Assembly: GCA_938015435.1 (NCBI GenBank)
Contig: CALLPN010000024.1
Coordinates: 19,770 to 83,769, forward strand
Origin: an uncultured Saprospiraceae bacterium
GTDB taxonomy: Bacteria > Bacteroidota > Bacteroidia > Chitinophagales > Saprospiraceae
Reading direction: 5' to 3'
DNA length: 64,000 nucleotides
Under the pieces are notes generated by a model that was not told where the DNA came from, did no database searches, and saw only the letters and a program-made list of their open reading frames with translations. Position 1 is the stretch's first letter; each line of letters begins with the position of its first letter. The translations under genes and the position numbers were made by a program. Positions 1 through 8,631 of the stretch are shown here, one piece after another.

Positions 1-1385
1 ACGCAGATCATATCTTGATAAGTGGTGCGGATGGAGGTACAGGAGCTTCGCCACTCAGTTCGATTAGGCATGCAGGATTGCCATGGGAATTGGGATTGTC
101 AGAGACACATCAAACGCTAGTAAAAAATAAACTAAGGGACAGAGTAGTAATACAAGCAGACGGTCAGATGCGTACGGGTAGAGATATTGCGATAGCTACT
201 ATGCTCGGTGCCGAAGAGTGGGGAGTAGCTACCGCAGCTCTTGTCGTTGAAGGTTGTATACTAATGAGGAAATGCCATCTTAATACATGTCCAGTTGGGA
301 TTGCAACTCAGGATACTGAGCTTAGAAAGAAGTTTAATGGCAAAGTAGAGCACCTTGTTAATTATTTCCACTTCTTGGCAAACCATTTGAGAGAAATAAT
401 GGCTGCGGTCGGAGTAAAAACAGTGAACGAATTAGTAGGTAGAAGTGATCTACTCGAAATAGCACATACGGATAATCACTGGAAGAGGAAGCACCTAAAT
501 CTTGCCTCTTTATTGTATCAGTTCGATGCAGGAGAAGATCAAACATTGTATGCTAGTCAAGCACAAGATCATGAATTGGAAACAGTACTAGATCGACAAC
601 TCATCGAACAAACGAAAGAAGCAAGATCAAGTAATAGTCAGGTAAGCAAAGTATTTGAAATAGAAAGTACAGACAGAGCAGTAGGTGCAATGCTGTCCAA
701 TGAAATTGCCAAAGTTTATGGTTCTACTGGGATGAAAGGAGGAAGTCTTAATTTGTTATTTAGAGGAAGTGCAGGACAAAGTTTTGGAGCATTTGCTGCT
801 CATGGTTTGAGCTTAGTGTTGGAGGGTGAGGCAAATGATTATTTTGCAAAAGGCCTTAGCGGTGCCGAGATCACTTTAGTGCCAGATAGAGAAAGCAAAT
901 TTGTGTCCAATGAAAATATTATCGTCGGAAATGTAAGTCTCTATGGTGCAACCTCTGGAGAAGTATATATCAATGGAATGGCAGGAGATAGGTTTGGTGT
1001 CAGAAATAGTGGCGCTCATGCAGTAGTAGAAGGAATAGGGCATAATGGTTGTGAATATATGACAGGCGGAAGTGTAGTAATCTTAGGCTCAATAGGAAAA
1101 AATTTTGCGGCAGGTATGAGCGGTGGTTTTGCTTATATATATTCTCAACAAAGCGATATTTCTCAGAATATTAACGAGGAGATGGTTTTTATTGAATCTA
1201 TAACAATAAGTGATGAAATATTTTTGAAAGAAAAAATCAATAAATATTTGAAACAAACCAAGAGCCTAATTGCTTCGGATATATTAGAAGATTGGGAGGT
1301 TAGTAAATTTAAGTTCATTAAGATTTTTCCAAAGGAATTGAAAGCAATCCTACAATTGGAAGGTAAAGAAAAGGACCTTGTTTAA
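1..1385 (+). CDS. gltB: Glutamate synthase large subunit, C-terminal part (partial)
   Basis: This is the 3' end of the large subunit of glutamate synthase, which makes two glutamates from glutamine and 2-oxoglutarate. The reading frame is open from the window edge (first full codon at base 3), so the amino-terminal amidotransferase and central domains lie outside. Visible here are the end of the FMN-binding synthase domain (SGADGGTGASPLSS, the GRDIAIATMLGAEE stretch and the cysteine-rich CHLNTCPVGIATQ loop that holds the 3Fe-4S cluster) and then the right-handed beta-helix GXGXG domain (GRSAGQSFGAF-like, MTGGSVVILG). The small subunit gene follows after 43 bases, the usual order. Family assignment is very secure. 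Confidence 0.97.
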   Translation, partial: ADHILISGADGGTGASPLSSIRHAGLPWELGLSETHQTLVKNKLRDRVVIQADGQMRTGRDIAIATMLGAEEWGVATAALVVEGCILMRKCHLNTCPVGIATQDTELRKKFNGKVEHLVNYFHFLANHLREIMAAVGVKTVNELVGRSDLLEIAHTDNHWKRKHLNLASLLYQFDAGEDQTLYASQAQDHELETVLDRQLIEQTKEARSSNSQVSKVFEIESTDRAVGAMLSNEIAKVYGSTGMKGGSLNLLFRGSAGQSFGAFAAHGLSLVLEGEANDYFAKGLSGAEITLVPDRESKFVSNENIIVGNVSLYGATSGEVYINGMAGDRFGVRNSGAHAVVEGIGHNGCEYMTGGSVVILGSIGKNFAAGMSGGFAYIYSQQSDISQNINEEMVFIESITISDEIFLKEKINKYLKQTKSLIASDILEDWEVSKFKFIKIFPKELKAILQLEGKEKDLV

Positions 1386-1428
1386 TTTAATACTGCATTT
1401 TTAATTTACTTTAATACATAGTTTAGTT

Positions 1429-2886
1429 ATGACAAATAAAAATGGATTTAGAGAATTCGATAGAGAACTTCCAACTAAAGAGGATGCTAACATTCGAGTG
1501 GATCATTGGAAAGAATTTTACGAGGAGAATAATTCTCAACTTGTAGATAAGCAGTCTGCAAGATGTATGGATTGCGGTGTTCCATTTTGTCATAGTGGAT
1601 GTCCATTAGGTAATTTGATTCCAGATTTTAATCGTGCAGTACAAATTGGAGAATGGAAGTCAGCATTTGATATTTTATCTTCGACTAATAATTTTCCGGA
1701 ATTCACAGGCAGGATCTGCCCTGCACCTTGCGAAGCATCATGTGTTTTAAATATTAATAGTGATCCAGTAACGATCGAGTATATTGAAAAATCTATAATA
1801 GAGAAAGCGTATAAAGAAGGTTGGGTTGTACCTAATAAGGACATTAAACGAAATGGAATCAAAGTTGCAGTCGTAGGGTCTGGTCCTGCAGGAATGGCAG
1901 CCGCAGATCAGCTAAATAATCTAGGTTACGAGATTGATCTTTACGAACGAAATGATAAGATAGGTGGACTACTTAGATATGGAATACCAGATTTTAAATT
2001 AGAGAAATCAGTAATAGATAGACGGGTAGAAGTAATGGGGTCATCAGGAGTAAATATGTTGACTTCAATGAATGTTGGCTACGATATTCTCGGTAGTGAA
2101 ATGTTAGATAAGTATGATGCTTTAGTTCTTTCTGGAGGTGCTACAGTCGCTCGAGATCTTCCGATTAGAGGAAGGCAGCTCAAAGGAGTACACTATGCGA
2201 TGGATTACTTAGAGGAGAACAATAGACTGGTCTCAGGTGAAGTGATAAGTCAAGATCGGATAGTTGAGGTTACAGGTAAAAATGTATTAGTCATTGGAGG
2301 AGGAGATACTGGTGCTGACTGCGTAGGAACCTCGAATAGACTCAAGGCGAAATCTGTAACCCAAATAGAATTACTAGCTAAGCCTCCAGCGAACAGAGAC
2401 GAAGATGATCTTTGGCCTAATTGGCCAATGGTTATACGTACAAGCTCTTCGCATGAAGAAGGTTGTGATCGTCAATGGGCGATTTTGACCAAGAGATTTG
2501 TCTCAGAAGATGGAGTAAACTTGTCTGGGATAGAATTGGTAGATGTAGAATGGAAGCCAGGAGAAGATGGGAAAAATACAATGGTAGAAGTCTCTGGATC
2601 TAAGAGAGTCATCCCATGCGATGTTGCATTTTTGGCTATAGGTTTTTTGCACACTCAAAAAGAAGGCTTGGTAGAACAACTAGGCGTAAAACTAGATAAA
2701 AGAGGCAACGTGAAAGCACAAAATTACAAAACATCAGTACCTAATATATATGCCGCTGGTGATATGCGTAGAGGACAGTCTTTAGTGGTCTGGGCGATAG
2801 CCGAGGGTAGGAATGCAGCAGAATCATTGCATAATGATTTTAATGAAGTCGGGTATCTTCAAAAGACATCAGTCTTGACGGTCTAG
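1429..2886 (+). CDS. gltD: Glutamate synthase small subunit
   Basis: A 485-residue NADPH-dependent beta subunit that passes electrons to GltB. The N-terminus carries the cysteine pattern of the two 4Fe-4S clusters (CMDCGVPFCHSGCPLGN, then CPAPCEASC). An FAD-binding motif (VAVVGSGPAGMAAADQL, near residue 146) and an NADPH-binding motif (VLVIGGGDTGADCVG, near residue 286) follow, and the C-terminal YAAGDMRRGQSLVVWAI segment closes the FAD site. Length matches the family. It lies 43 bases after gltB on the same strand, so the two are presumably co-transcribed. No terminator hairpin was recognised downstream. Confidence 0.97.
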   Translation: MTNKNGFREFDRELPTKEDANIRVDHWKEFYEENNSQLVDKQSARCMDCGVPFCHSGCPLGNLIPDFNRAVQIGEWKSAFDILSSTNNFPEFTGRICPAPCEASCVLNINSDPVTIEYIEKSIIEKAYKEGWVVPNKDIKRNGIKVAVVGSGPAGMAAADQLNNLGYEIDLYERNDKIGGLLRYGIPDFKLEKSVIDRRVEVMGSSGVNMLTSMNVGYDILGSEMLDKYDALVLSGGATVARDLPIRGRQLKGVHYAMDYLEENNRLVSGEVISQDRIVEVTGKNVLVIGGGDTGADCVGTSNRLKAKSVTQIELLAKPPANRDEDDLWPNWPMVIRTSSSHEEGCDRQWAILTKRFVSEDGVNLSGIELVDVEWKPGEDGKNTMVEVSGSKRVIPCDVAFLAIGFLHTQKEGLVEQLGVKLDKRGNVKAQNYKTSVPNIYAAGDMRRGQSLVVWAIAEGRNAAESLHNDFNEVGYLQKTSVLTV

Positions 2887-3308
2887 AAGTAGCTTAGGTG
2901 TCTTGTACTTGATGACTTAATCGTTGAATATCGATGGATATACATAATTGAGACTCCGTACACTTTATCAGAAGCTTACAATAACGTTTAGGTAGTACGT
3001 AAATATTAGACAAAAATTTTAAATTAGAGATGGAGGTTGAATATTAAAATATATGGTTTACAACATCATTTGTTCGAAAAAAACAGATTGTCGTTTCTCA
3101 AATTTTTGCTGCGTAATCCGCTACTGGTTGCGAAAAACTGAATTCATAATCCGACGTTGTGCGTTTGATGCGCTATCCGCTTTTGTTTCATAGTGATTCT
3201 TTTCTTATTTGCACTAATATTATTATGAGTTTCTTCTAGATTTGATGCAATATTGGAAAATAACTATGAGAACTAAAAATGAGTAGGTAATGGACTTGTT
3301 TTTAATTT
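2887..3308. other. Intergenic region between gltD and the AraC-type gene
   Basis: About 420 bases between convergent genes. No credible reading frame, RNA gene or clear terminator was recognised. A short segment near 3108-3182 is richer in G and C than its surroundings, without a recognisable structure. Confidence 0.5.
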
Positions 3309-4145
3309 TTACGCCCCATGTTCCTTCGGTGTTTCACCATACTTGATCTTAAATGCCTGTGTGAAATTAGATAACGAAGTGTATCCAATTTCTTCATAGA
3401 TGTCAGAGGGACGCCTTCTTTTTTGTTTCAATAAGTACGCAGCATTTTCGAGTCTCCGATCAGTAAACCATTTGATAGGTGATTCATTATAATGAACTTT
3501 GAAGGTTCGCTTAAAAGTAGAAGTACTCATATTAGACAAGAATGCTAATTCGCTAATGGTGAGCTTGTTGAGTTTGTTTTGGTTCACAACTTCCAAAAAA
3601 TGGCTTTGCTCATCCGCAGATTCACTAGCAAATGTCTGTAGAAAATTATTTCCATGTGTCGATACTAAAAACAGCATCAATTCTTCAAATTTAATTTTCA
3701 ATATTTTGTTTCGGACATCCATTTTTAGGTCTCGTAATTGTAGAAGACTATTGACGATATTACTAATGTAACTATCTGATGGGAATACATTTAATGAGGC
3801 AGCAGTATCTTGGTGGTCAATAGTAATTTTGTATTTATCAATGAAGTTTTGAATCATGTCGTTTGAAAATAAAAACAAAAGACTTCTAAATTTTCGACTA
3901 CTGGAATTACAAGTTTCTGTCATGATACAATTTCCTTCCTTTATCATTACGAAGCTTCCGGCATTCACTTCTTTAAGCCCGCATTCAGCGATGATCTTCT
4001 TGTTTCCTTCAAGTATGAAACTGAGGACATTTTGGCTAAGGTCTACTTTTTGATTGGAGTTATCATTTTCTACTATATATTCAGAGAGTTGTGGGTCTCC
4101 AATGGCTCTAAGGTTGGGGTTGGTAGGAAAAGAAATGATATCCAT
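3309..4145 (-). CDS. AraC family transcriptional regulator
   Basis: A cytoplasmic DNA-binding regulator. The C-terminal ~100 residues form the double helix-turn-helix of the AraC/XylS family: KLTISELAFLSNMSTSTFKRTFK, then SPIKWFTDRRLENAAYLL, and the second helix pair ending in YEEIGYTSLSNFTQAFKIKYGETP. The N-terminal ~180 residues are an unrecognised, probably cupin-like sensing domain. The frame is open upstream to 4205, but the methionine at 4145 (MDIISFPTNP) gives a more natural start. The divergence or co-regulation with neighbours is unclear: the PEBP-like gene lies upstream on the same strand after about 117 bases. The ligand is unknown. Confidence 0.88.
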   Translation of the reverse strand: MDIISFPTNPNLRAIGDPQLSEYIVENDNSNQKVDLSQNVLSFILEGNKKIIAECGLKEVNAGSFVMIKEGNCIMTETCNSSSRKFRSLLFLFSNDMIQNFIDKYKITIDHQDTAASLNVFPSDSYISNIVNSLLQLRDLKMDVRNKILKIKFEELMLFLVSTHGNNFLQTFASESADEQSHFLEVVNQNKLNKLTISELAFLSNMSTSTFKRTFKVHYNESPIKWFTDRRLENAAYLLKQKRRRPSDIYEEIGYTSLSNFTQAFKIKYGETPKEHGA

Positions 4146-4262
4146 ATCGCTGAGTTTTTTCAATATTCTGAAGTTATGAAAATTAGACCAAGTTAATAGA
4201 ATCAATATTCATTTCACTTGGCCTAAAATTTATAGTAATTAAACGTAATTGGTATCTAAAAG

Positions 4263-4823
4263 TTACTCTGCTTTTTCCCTTTTATAGTAAGAGACTATAC
4301 TCGCTTTGGCAATCGTATTATTCCAAAGATAATATCCCACTATAGCAGGATTAGTATCAGCGGTAAGGCCTAATGATTCAGAACTGAGTGCATATACCGT
4401 GATGATGTATTGGTGCAGCCCATGACCTTCTGGAGGGCAAGGTCCACCATATCCACTTACACCATAGTTGGTTAGACTTTGTATGGCAGACTTAGGTAAA
4501 AGGTTTAGGGTAATATTACCAGCATCAGCGACTATACTACCAGTAGTGCTAGGAAGATCAAATACAACCCAGTGCCACCATCCACTCCCTGTAGGCGCGT
4601 CAGGATCGTACATAGTAATAGCAAAACTTTTAGTGTCAGCAGGAGCGTTCTCCCATGATAACTGTGGAGACTGATTTTTACCGGTACAACCAAAGCCATT
4701 AAACTCTTGCTGCGAAGTCGCTTCTCCACCTAGATCAATACTAGATAGTGTAAATATACCTTGACCAAATGATAGGGTAGTCAGCCCAATTAAGATTAAT
4801 AATAGTAGATTGAATTTTAACAT
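4263..4823 (-). CDS. Secreted YbhB/YbcL-type phosphatidylethanolamine-binding protein
   Basis: About 186 residues with an N-terminal signal peptide (MLKFNLLLLILIGLTTLSFGQ), so probably periplasmic or outer-surface. The mature part matches the bacterial PEBP / Raf-kinase-inhibitor-like family: the CTGKNQSPQLSWENAP segment, the AITMYDPDAPTGSGWWHWVVFDLP core with the conserved DPDAP and HW residues, and the GPCPPEGHGLHQY ligand-pocket motif. The longer in-frame start at 4847 would add eight residues before the signal peptide, so the inner methionine is preferred. The biological role of bacterial members is poorly defined. An IS3 element sits about 185 bases upstream of its start. Confidence 0.9.
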   Translation of the reverse strand: MLKFNLLLLILIGLTTLSFGQGIFTLSSIDLGGEATSQQEFNGFGCTGKNQSPQLSWENAPADTKSFAITMYDPDAPTGSGWWHWVVFDLPSTTGSIVADAGNITLNLLPKSAIQSLTNYGVSGYGGPCPPEGHGLHQYIITVYALSSESLGLTADTNPAIVGYYLWNNTIAKASIVSYYKREKAE

Positions 4824-5007
4824 TTGTGATTTTTTTATTTGACCCAAAGGTACTTACAGACTCTATTCTCATCCAAAATCTAAAGGTCCAAAAAGTATTG
4901 GTAAAAGTCCAATTGTTGATTTGTTTACTTATTTTATTAATATGTAACGTTATATGACCTTCTGCAATCTTATTGTCTTTTATACAATCATTCTCATATC
5001 TTTATCC

Positions 5008-5032
5008 TGTCCATCCCTGAAATAGGTTTAGT
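5008..5032 (+). repeat. IS3 left terminal inverted repeat
   Basis: Left end of the insertion sequence, beginning TGTCCATCCCT and ending GGTTTAGT. It matches the reverse complement of 6395-6419 at 20 of 25 positions and directly abuts the TCC target repeat at 5005-5007. Confidence 0.85.
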
Positions 5033-5048
5033 TGCAAATGACTAAAAG

Positions 5049-5429
5049 ATGAAAGAATATTCAAAACATTCAAGTCGAAGAAGGTTTTCAGAAGAGTTTA
5101 AGAAAAGAAGAGTTACGGAGTATGAGAAAGGAGAAGTTACGGTAACAGAGCTTAGTAGATTGTACAATGTAAGCCGAAGCGGAGTATATAAGTGGCTTAA
5201 GAAATATTCGTATTTTGAATCACAAAGTATATTAATTGTGGAGGAAAAAGAAAGTAATAGCAGTAAACTTAAAGAAGCTCAATCTCGGATAATAGCATTA
5301 GAAAGAGCCTTAGGTAAGAAACAAATTAAGGTAGATTATTTGGAAGAGCTAATTAAGGTAGCTGGAGAGCGGTATGATTCGGATCTAAAAAAAACTTTAA
5401 GTACGAAACACTCGAAAGATTTAGATTGA
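5049..5429 (+). CDS. IS3-family transposase OrfA
   Basis: A 126-residue helix-turn-helix protein that binds the element's ends. The first ~60 residues (RRRFSEEFKKRRVTEYEKGE, then LSRLYNVSRSGVYKWLKKY) are the typical HTH of IS3 OrfA, followed by a leucine-zipper-like coiled coil (residues ~70-110). Its last codons overlap the start of OrfB. An A8 run at 5387-5394 lies in the phase of an A AAA AAA slippery heptamer, and the -1 frame is open from 5378 into OrfB, so a fused OrfAB transposase is likely made by programmed frameshifting. Confidence 0.92.
   Translation: MKEYSKHSSRRRFSEEFKKRRVTEYEKGEVTVTELSRLYNVSRSGVYKWLKKYSYFESQSILIVEEKESNSSKLKEAQSRIIALERALGKKQIKVDYLEELIKVAGERYDSDLKKTLSTKHSKDLD
5387..5394 (+). 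promoter_or_regulatory. Probable -1 ribosomal frameshift site of the IS3 transposase
   Basis: Eight consecutive A residues. In the OrfA frame they read as the last base of CTA followed by AAA AAA, the phase needed for tandem slippage by -1. The OrfB frame is open from base 5378, so slippage here joins OrfA residue ~115 to the OrfB frame without a stop. No downstream stimulatory structure was verified. Confidence 0.6.
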
Positions 5430-6376
5430 AAAGACATTTCTTATCATACGCTTTGCGTGATTTGTATAAAGTTGTTGGAATAAGCGAACAGGCAGTTTCA
5501 CAATATAGAAAAAGGAGCAAATGCACTGGAATAGAAGTGGTTACATTGTTAAAAGAAATTGATTGCTACAGACGAAGGCACCCAGGCTGTGGATTGAAAA
5601 AGATGTATTACCAAATAAAGGTAACACAGATGGGTAGAGATAAATTTATAGCCTTCGCAAAAGAGCTTGGGTATCAGCTGAAAGCTGTAAGATCGAGTAC
5701 AAAGACCACGTATTCAGGTCATTACGTTTGGCCGAATATAATCGAAGGAATGTTAGTTGCCGATGTAAATAAAGTGTGGCAAAGTGATATTACATACTTT
5801 AGAGTGAAAGAAAAGTTTTTCTATATCACCTTTATCCTTGATATCTATAGCAGAAAGATTGTAGGTTATGCGGTTTCGCAAACGTTAGAATCTAAAGCTA
5901 ATATAGAAGCTTTAAAACGAGCTTTTGACACCAGAAGCGATGAAGATTTAAGTCAATTGATACATCATTCGGATCGAGGGTCACAATATACGTCCAAAGG
6001 GTATCTAGCCTTATTACATAAATATGGCTGCTTACCTAGTATGGGCAATAAAGGACAAGACAATGCTTATGCAGAGAGGATCAATGGAATTATAAAAAAC
6101 GAATATTTGATTTATAGAACAATTGTAAATATTGTTGAATTAAAGAGGTGGGTAAGGCAAGCGGTAATCCAATATAATGACGAAAGAATTCACAATAGTT
6201 TACCAAATAGATATAGTCCAAATGAATTTGAACAAGAAGTGTTAACTTTAAACTATCAGAAAAGGCCAAAGATGGTTATTCATGCCGATGGTAAATGTTC
6301 TACACAGCATACAAATAGCATGGTGTGTAGTTTACCTGAAAAAGCACTGCAGGCTCATATTTGTCCGATATATTAA
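5426..6376 (+). CDS. IS3-family transposase OrfB (DDE integrase core)
   Basis: A 316-residue catalytic subunit in the -1 frame relative to OrfA; as a separate ORF it would start at a TTG overlapping the OrfA stop (TTGA). It has the HTH_21-like region (YRRRHPGCGLKKMYYQI) and an rve-type core with catalytic residues D121 (VWQSDITYF), D183 (HHSDRGSQYT) and E217 (NAYAERINGIIKNEYL). There are 33 residues between the second D and the E, slightly fewer than the classical 35 of IS3. The ~40-residue tail after the core (ending in CPIY) is longer than usual. It probably acts as the OrfAB fusion. Confidence 0.92.
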   Translation: MKRHFLSYALRDLYKVVGISEQAVSQYRKRSKCTGIEVVTLLKEIDCYRRRHPGCGLKKMYYQIKVTQMGRDKFIAFAKELGYQLKAVRSSTKTTYSGHYVWPNIIEGMLVADVNKVWQSDITYFRVKEKFFYITFILDIYSRKIVGYAVSQTLESKANIEALKRAFDTRSDEDLSQLIHHSDRGSQYTSKGYLALLHKYGCLPSMGNKGQDNAYAERINGIIKNEYLIYRTIVNIVELKRWVRQAVIQYNDERIHNSLPNRYSPNEFEQEVLTLNYQKRPKMVIHADGKCSTQHTNSMVCSLPEKALQAHICPIY

Positions 6377-6394
6377 AAAGTATTAACTAAATAG

Positions 6395-6419
6395 ACTAAA
6401 CCTTATTTAGGGATTCACA
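6395..6419 (-). repeat. IS3 right terminal inverted repeat
   Basis: Right end of the insertion sequence. Read on the minus strand it starts TGTGAATCCCT and ends GGTTTAGT. The TCC target repeat follows directly at 6420-6422. Confidence 0.85.
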
Positions 6420-6427
6420 TCCAATCA

Positions 6428-6484
6428 ACCGCCAACTGCCAACTGAAAACTGCCAATTGCGAACTGAACACTGAACACCATCAA
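6428..6484 (+). repeat. Degenerate AACTGCC-type short tandem repeat
   Basis: A run of 7-8-base degenerate units (variants of CCAACTG, AACTGAA and AACTGCC) directly before the start codon of the DUF5655 gene. A shorter related run (CCAACGCCCACTGCTAACTG) occurs at 6937-6956 before the next gene. Function unknown. Confidence 0.55.
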
Positions 6485-6492
6485 CTAATCTC

Positions 6493-6891
6493 ATGTGGAT
6501 CTGCCCAACTTGCGAAAGAAACTTTAAGCACAACAACCAATCCCATATGTGCTCGACGAAGAGTATCGACGATATCTTTGAAGGTAAGTCAGAGAATCTC
6601 ATCCTAGCCTTCGATCAGGTACTTATAGGAGTTATTGACTGGGAACCTTGTACGGTTGGCGCGAGTACCAATACTGTCATATTTACCAAGGAGAAAGCAT
6701 GGCTCATCATCAGGCCTATGAGTAAGCAGATAGATATCAAGTTTTATCATCCTACTAAGATCGATCATAGATTAGTGAAAAAGACCGCACATTATGGTAA
6801 TAAGTTTGCACATCATATCCGTATATCTGATGAGAGTGAAGTGACTACCGAATTGTTGAACTTGTTGAGAATAGGATATGACGCCTATTGA
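6493..6891 (+). CDS. DUF5655 domain-containing protein
   Basis: A 132-residue soluble protein. The N-terminus has a zinc-finger-like pair of motifs (CPTCERNF and HMCS; WICPTCERNFKHNNQSHMC), followed by the DUF5655 core (IFTKEKAWLIIRPMSKQIDIKFY, then HYGNKFAHHIRI and a C-terminal LLNLLRIGYDAY). The family is widespread in Bacteroidota and Actinobacteria and has no assigned biochemical function. The gene follows the IS element and a short tandem repeat. No operon partner is evident. Confidence 0.75.
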   Translation: MWICPTCERNFKHNNQSHMCSTKSIDDIFEGKSENLILAFDQVLIGVIDWEPCTVGASTNTVIFTKEKAWLIIRPMSKQIDIKFYHPTKIDHRLVKKTAHYGNKFAHHIRISDESEVTTELLNLLRIGYDAY

Positions 6892-6963
6892 TGTATAAAC
6901 CAAAGTAATAAATGAACCGCTAAACCGTTCTACTACCAACGCCCACTGCTAACTGTTCACTCC

Positions 6964-7317
6964 ATGAAAAAACTAAAAGAAGCTATTCTAAAATTTCCAG
7001 AATTTCTCTTAATTCTTGCAGTCCTATTTTATTGGATGTCCTCTGCGGTGATAGCTAATCCTATTGCCATAGGATTATTGGTTTTATTAATTACGCAGCT
7101 TGTATTCCAAAATAAGATTATTGGTATCATTATTCCAGGGATACTTATATTAGGCTGCCTATTTATGCTCCTGGCTTTGATGTCTGAGTTTTCAGAATTC
7201 CTAACGTTTGATAAGGCAGCACAAAAACTTCTATTTGTTGGATTGTCATTTTTCTTATCTACAATATTGATATCTGGAATCATGATTTATAAATATGCGA
7301 TAGTAAGTGACTTATGA
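6964..7317 (+). CDS. Small four-helix membrane protein of unknown function
   Basis: A 117-residue very hydrophobic protein not assigned to a family. Four membrane segments can be seen: about residues 10-28, 30-48, 53-72 and 87-112. There is no signal peptidase site and no recognisable catalytic motif. It starts 72 bases after the DUF5655 gene, with a short AACTG-type repeat just upstream. An ATG overlapping its stop codon (ATGA at 7314) opens a 19-residue hydrophobic frame that is probably not a gene. Confidence 0.6.
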   Translation: MKKLKEAILKFPEFLLILAVLFYWMSSAVIANPIAIGLLVLLITQLVFQNKIIGIIIPGILILGCLFMLLALMSEFSEFLTFDKAAQKLLFVGLSFFLSTILISGIMIYKYAIVSDL

Positions 7318-7443
7318 AAAATGAGGTATTAATGCTGCTCCAATTACTTCTATTACTTCTTTGGCTATTCTAGAACTATATTTAAAGTCCAAAATCATAT
7401 GATTTGCTATACAATTCCAATGCTTGACAATACTTTTTCTAAT
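7312..7443 (-). pseudogene. Possible remnant of an unidentified minus-strand gene
   Basis: On the minus strand a 43-codon frame without a good start reads like protein: it includes VKHWNCIANHMILDFKYSS and RIAKEVIEVIGAALIPHFS before the stop at 7312. A stop codon precedes it directly. It may be the tail of a decayed gene. No family was recognised, and it may also be chance. Confidence 0.25.
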
Positions 7444-7586
7444 TCAAATCTAGAGCGGAGTAGGGTTGTCTTGTTGCCGAAAATTAGTCTATATTACTTT
7501 AAGTCATTTGTTAATTATCTACCAATACAACCAACCGATTCAATTTTTAATTGGTCTATAAGTGTATACTACTAAAATGTAAAAGG

Positions 7587-8354
7587 ATGGATATTAGAAT
7601 TAAGTACATGGGGATGCTAATGATCATGATGGGTTTCTTTGCGTCATGTGGTGAGGATGAAGTGCAAAGTGATTTAGATTGGGAATGCCGAAATAACAAC
7701 CTAGAAACTATAGATGATAATGAAGATTGTGGGGATGTAGAATTTTTCTTGGTCTGCGAATCTGTAATAGTAGAAGAAATTAATTATCTAACAGCAGAAG
7801 ATTTTGCTTGGATACCATCGCTGTGCAAAGACAAAGGAGAGTCGATTGAATTTAGAAATAGCTTAAATGAATCTTTCAGTATCACCATTGTTGATAAAGG
7901 TAACTATATAAATAAAAGGAGAGTTAATACTTTTTGTAACTTGAGTATGGAACATGGTTCGTATATCTGTCAAAGTAATGAATCCGCATTCATAGAATTT
8001 TCATCTTCTATTTTTGGAAATAATATTACAAGGTTTGAATTGTATAACGTAATGAGCGAAGTACAAGACGGTGTAGTGAGTGACCCACAATTACATTTCA
8101 CCTTAGAGCAGCCAAGATTCAATACATTAGTTCATAATTTTTATTACCCAGTACCAATAGGTAATGAATCCGAAACTAGATCTAAAACATTTCATGATGA
8201 ACTGACTCTCAACGGATTCGAATTTGAGTCTGTATATGAAATGAAAATTAGAGAAACATTCTGGGCGGAACCGCACATGAGTGTGTTTATCAATCATGGA
8301 GATGGAATACTCGGATTTAAAAAAGACAATAAATTTTGGGTAAAGGGTGATTAA
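7587..8354 (+). CDS. Putative lipoprotein of unknown function
   Basis: About 255 residues. The start at 7587 (MDIRIKYMGMLMIMMGFFASCGED) gives a typical lipoprotein signal with the lipobox FASC; the frame is open upstream to 7551 but that start lacks a signal context. The mature protein is acidic and has several cysteines (CRNN, CGD, CES, LCKDKGE, TFCNLS, YICQSN), suggesting a disulphide-stabilised extracytoplasmic domain. No known domain was recognised. It stands alone between a membrane protein gene and a convergent TPR gene. Confidence 0.7.
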   Translation: MDIRIKYMGMLMIMMGFFASCGEDEVQSDLDWECRNNNLETIDDNEDCGDVEFFLVCESVIVEEINYLTAEDFAWIPSLCKDKGESIEFRNSLNESFSITIVDKGNYINKRRVNTFCNLSMEHGSYICQSNESAFIEFSSSIFGNNITRFELYNVMSEVQDGVVSDPQLHFTLEQPRFNTLVHNFYYPVPIGNESETRSKTFHDELTLNGFEFESVYEMKIRETFWAEPHMSVFINHGDGILGFKKDNKFWVKGD

Positions 8355-8528
8355 TCTTTCAAGTAATAAATGCTTGTTCAACTAACCGTTTTGCAAGTTT
8401 CAGTTATAGGGTTTGAATGCTATGCTTTTAGATAAGAATATAATTTTGATATCTATGCGTCAGTGAGTATTTTGAAAAGGATACCTCGGAAGATATTGAA
8501 AGATTGAACTAGAAATAATAATACAATG

Positions 8529-8571
8529 CAAAAAAAAACAGAAAGCACTATAGATAATAAAGCTTCCTGTT
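8529..8571 (-). terminator. Rho-independent terminator of the TPR gene
   Basis: On the minus strand AACAGGAAGC and GCTTTCTGTT form a ten-base stem with one mismatch, followed by a run of nine T residues. It lies about 60 bases after the TPR gene stop. Confidence 0.75.
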
Positions 8572-8631
8572 ATTATAAATATTAGAATTGATAATATCGA
8601 TTAAACGATAATAGGGACATTATTTTTTAAT

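Larger units (their letters stand above)
5008..6419 (+). mobile_element. IS3-family insertion sequence, intact (1412 bp)
   Basis: A complete insertion sequence with two overlapping transposase frames. The ends are imperfect 25-bp inverted repeats that match at 20 of 25 positions, both starting with TGT and sharing ATCCCT and GGTTTAGT blocks. A direct repeat TCC flanks it at 5005-5007 and 6420-6422, consistent with the 3-bp target duplications made by IS3 elements. Conserved catalytic residues, matching ends and target duplication suggest a fairly recent, potentially active insertion. It sits between the PEBP-like gene and the DUF5655 gene and interrupts no recognised coding sequence. Confidence 0.9.

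Noticed and set aside
7314..7373. 19-residue hydrophobic frame overlapping the stop of the small membrane protein (ATGA)
   Set aside because: Almost only leucine; too short and without any other support. The minus strand of the same bases reads more like protein.
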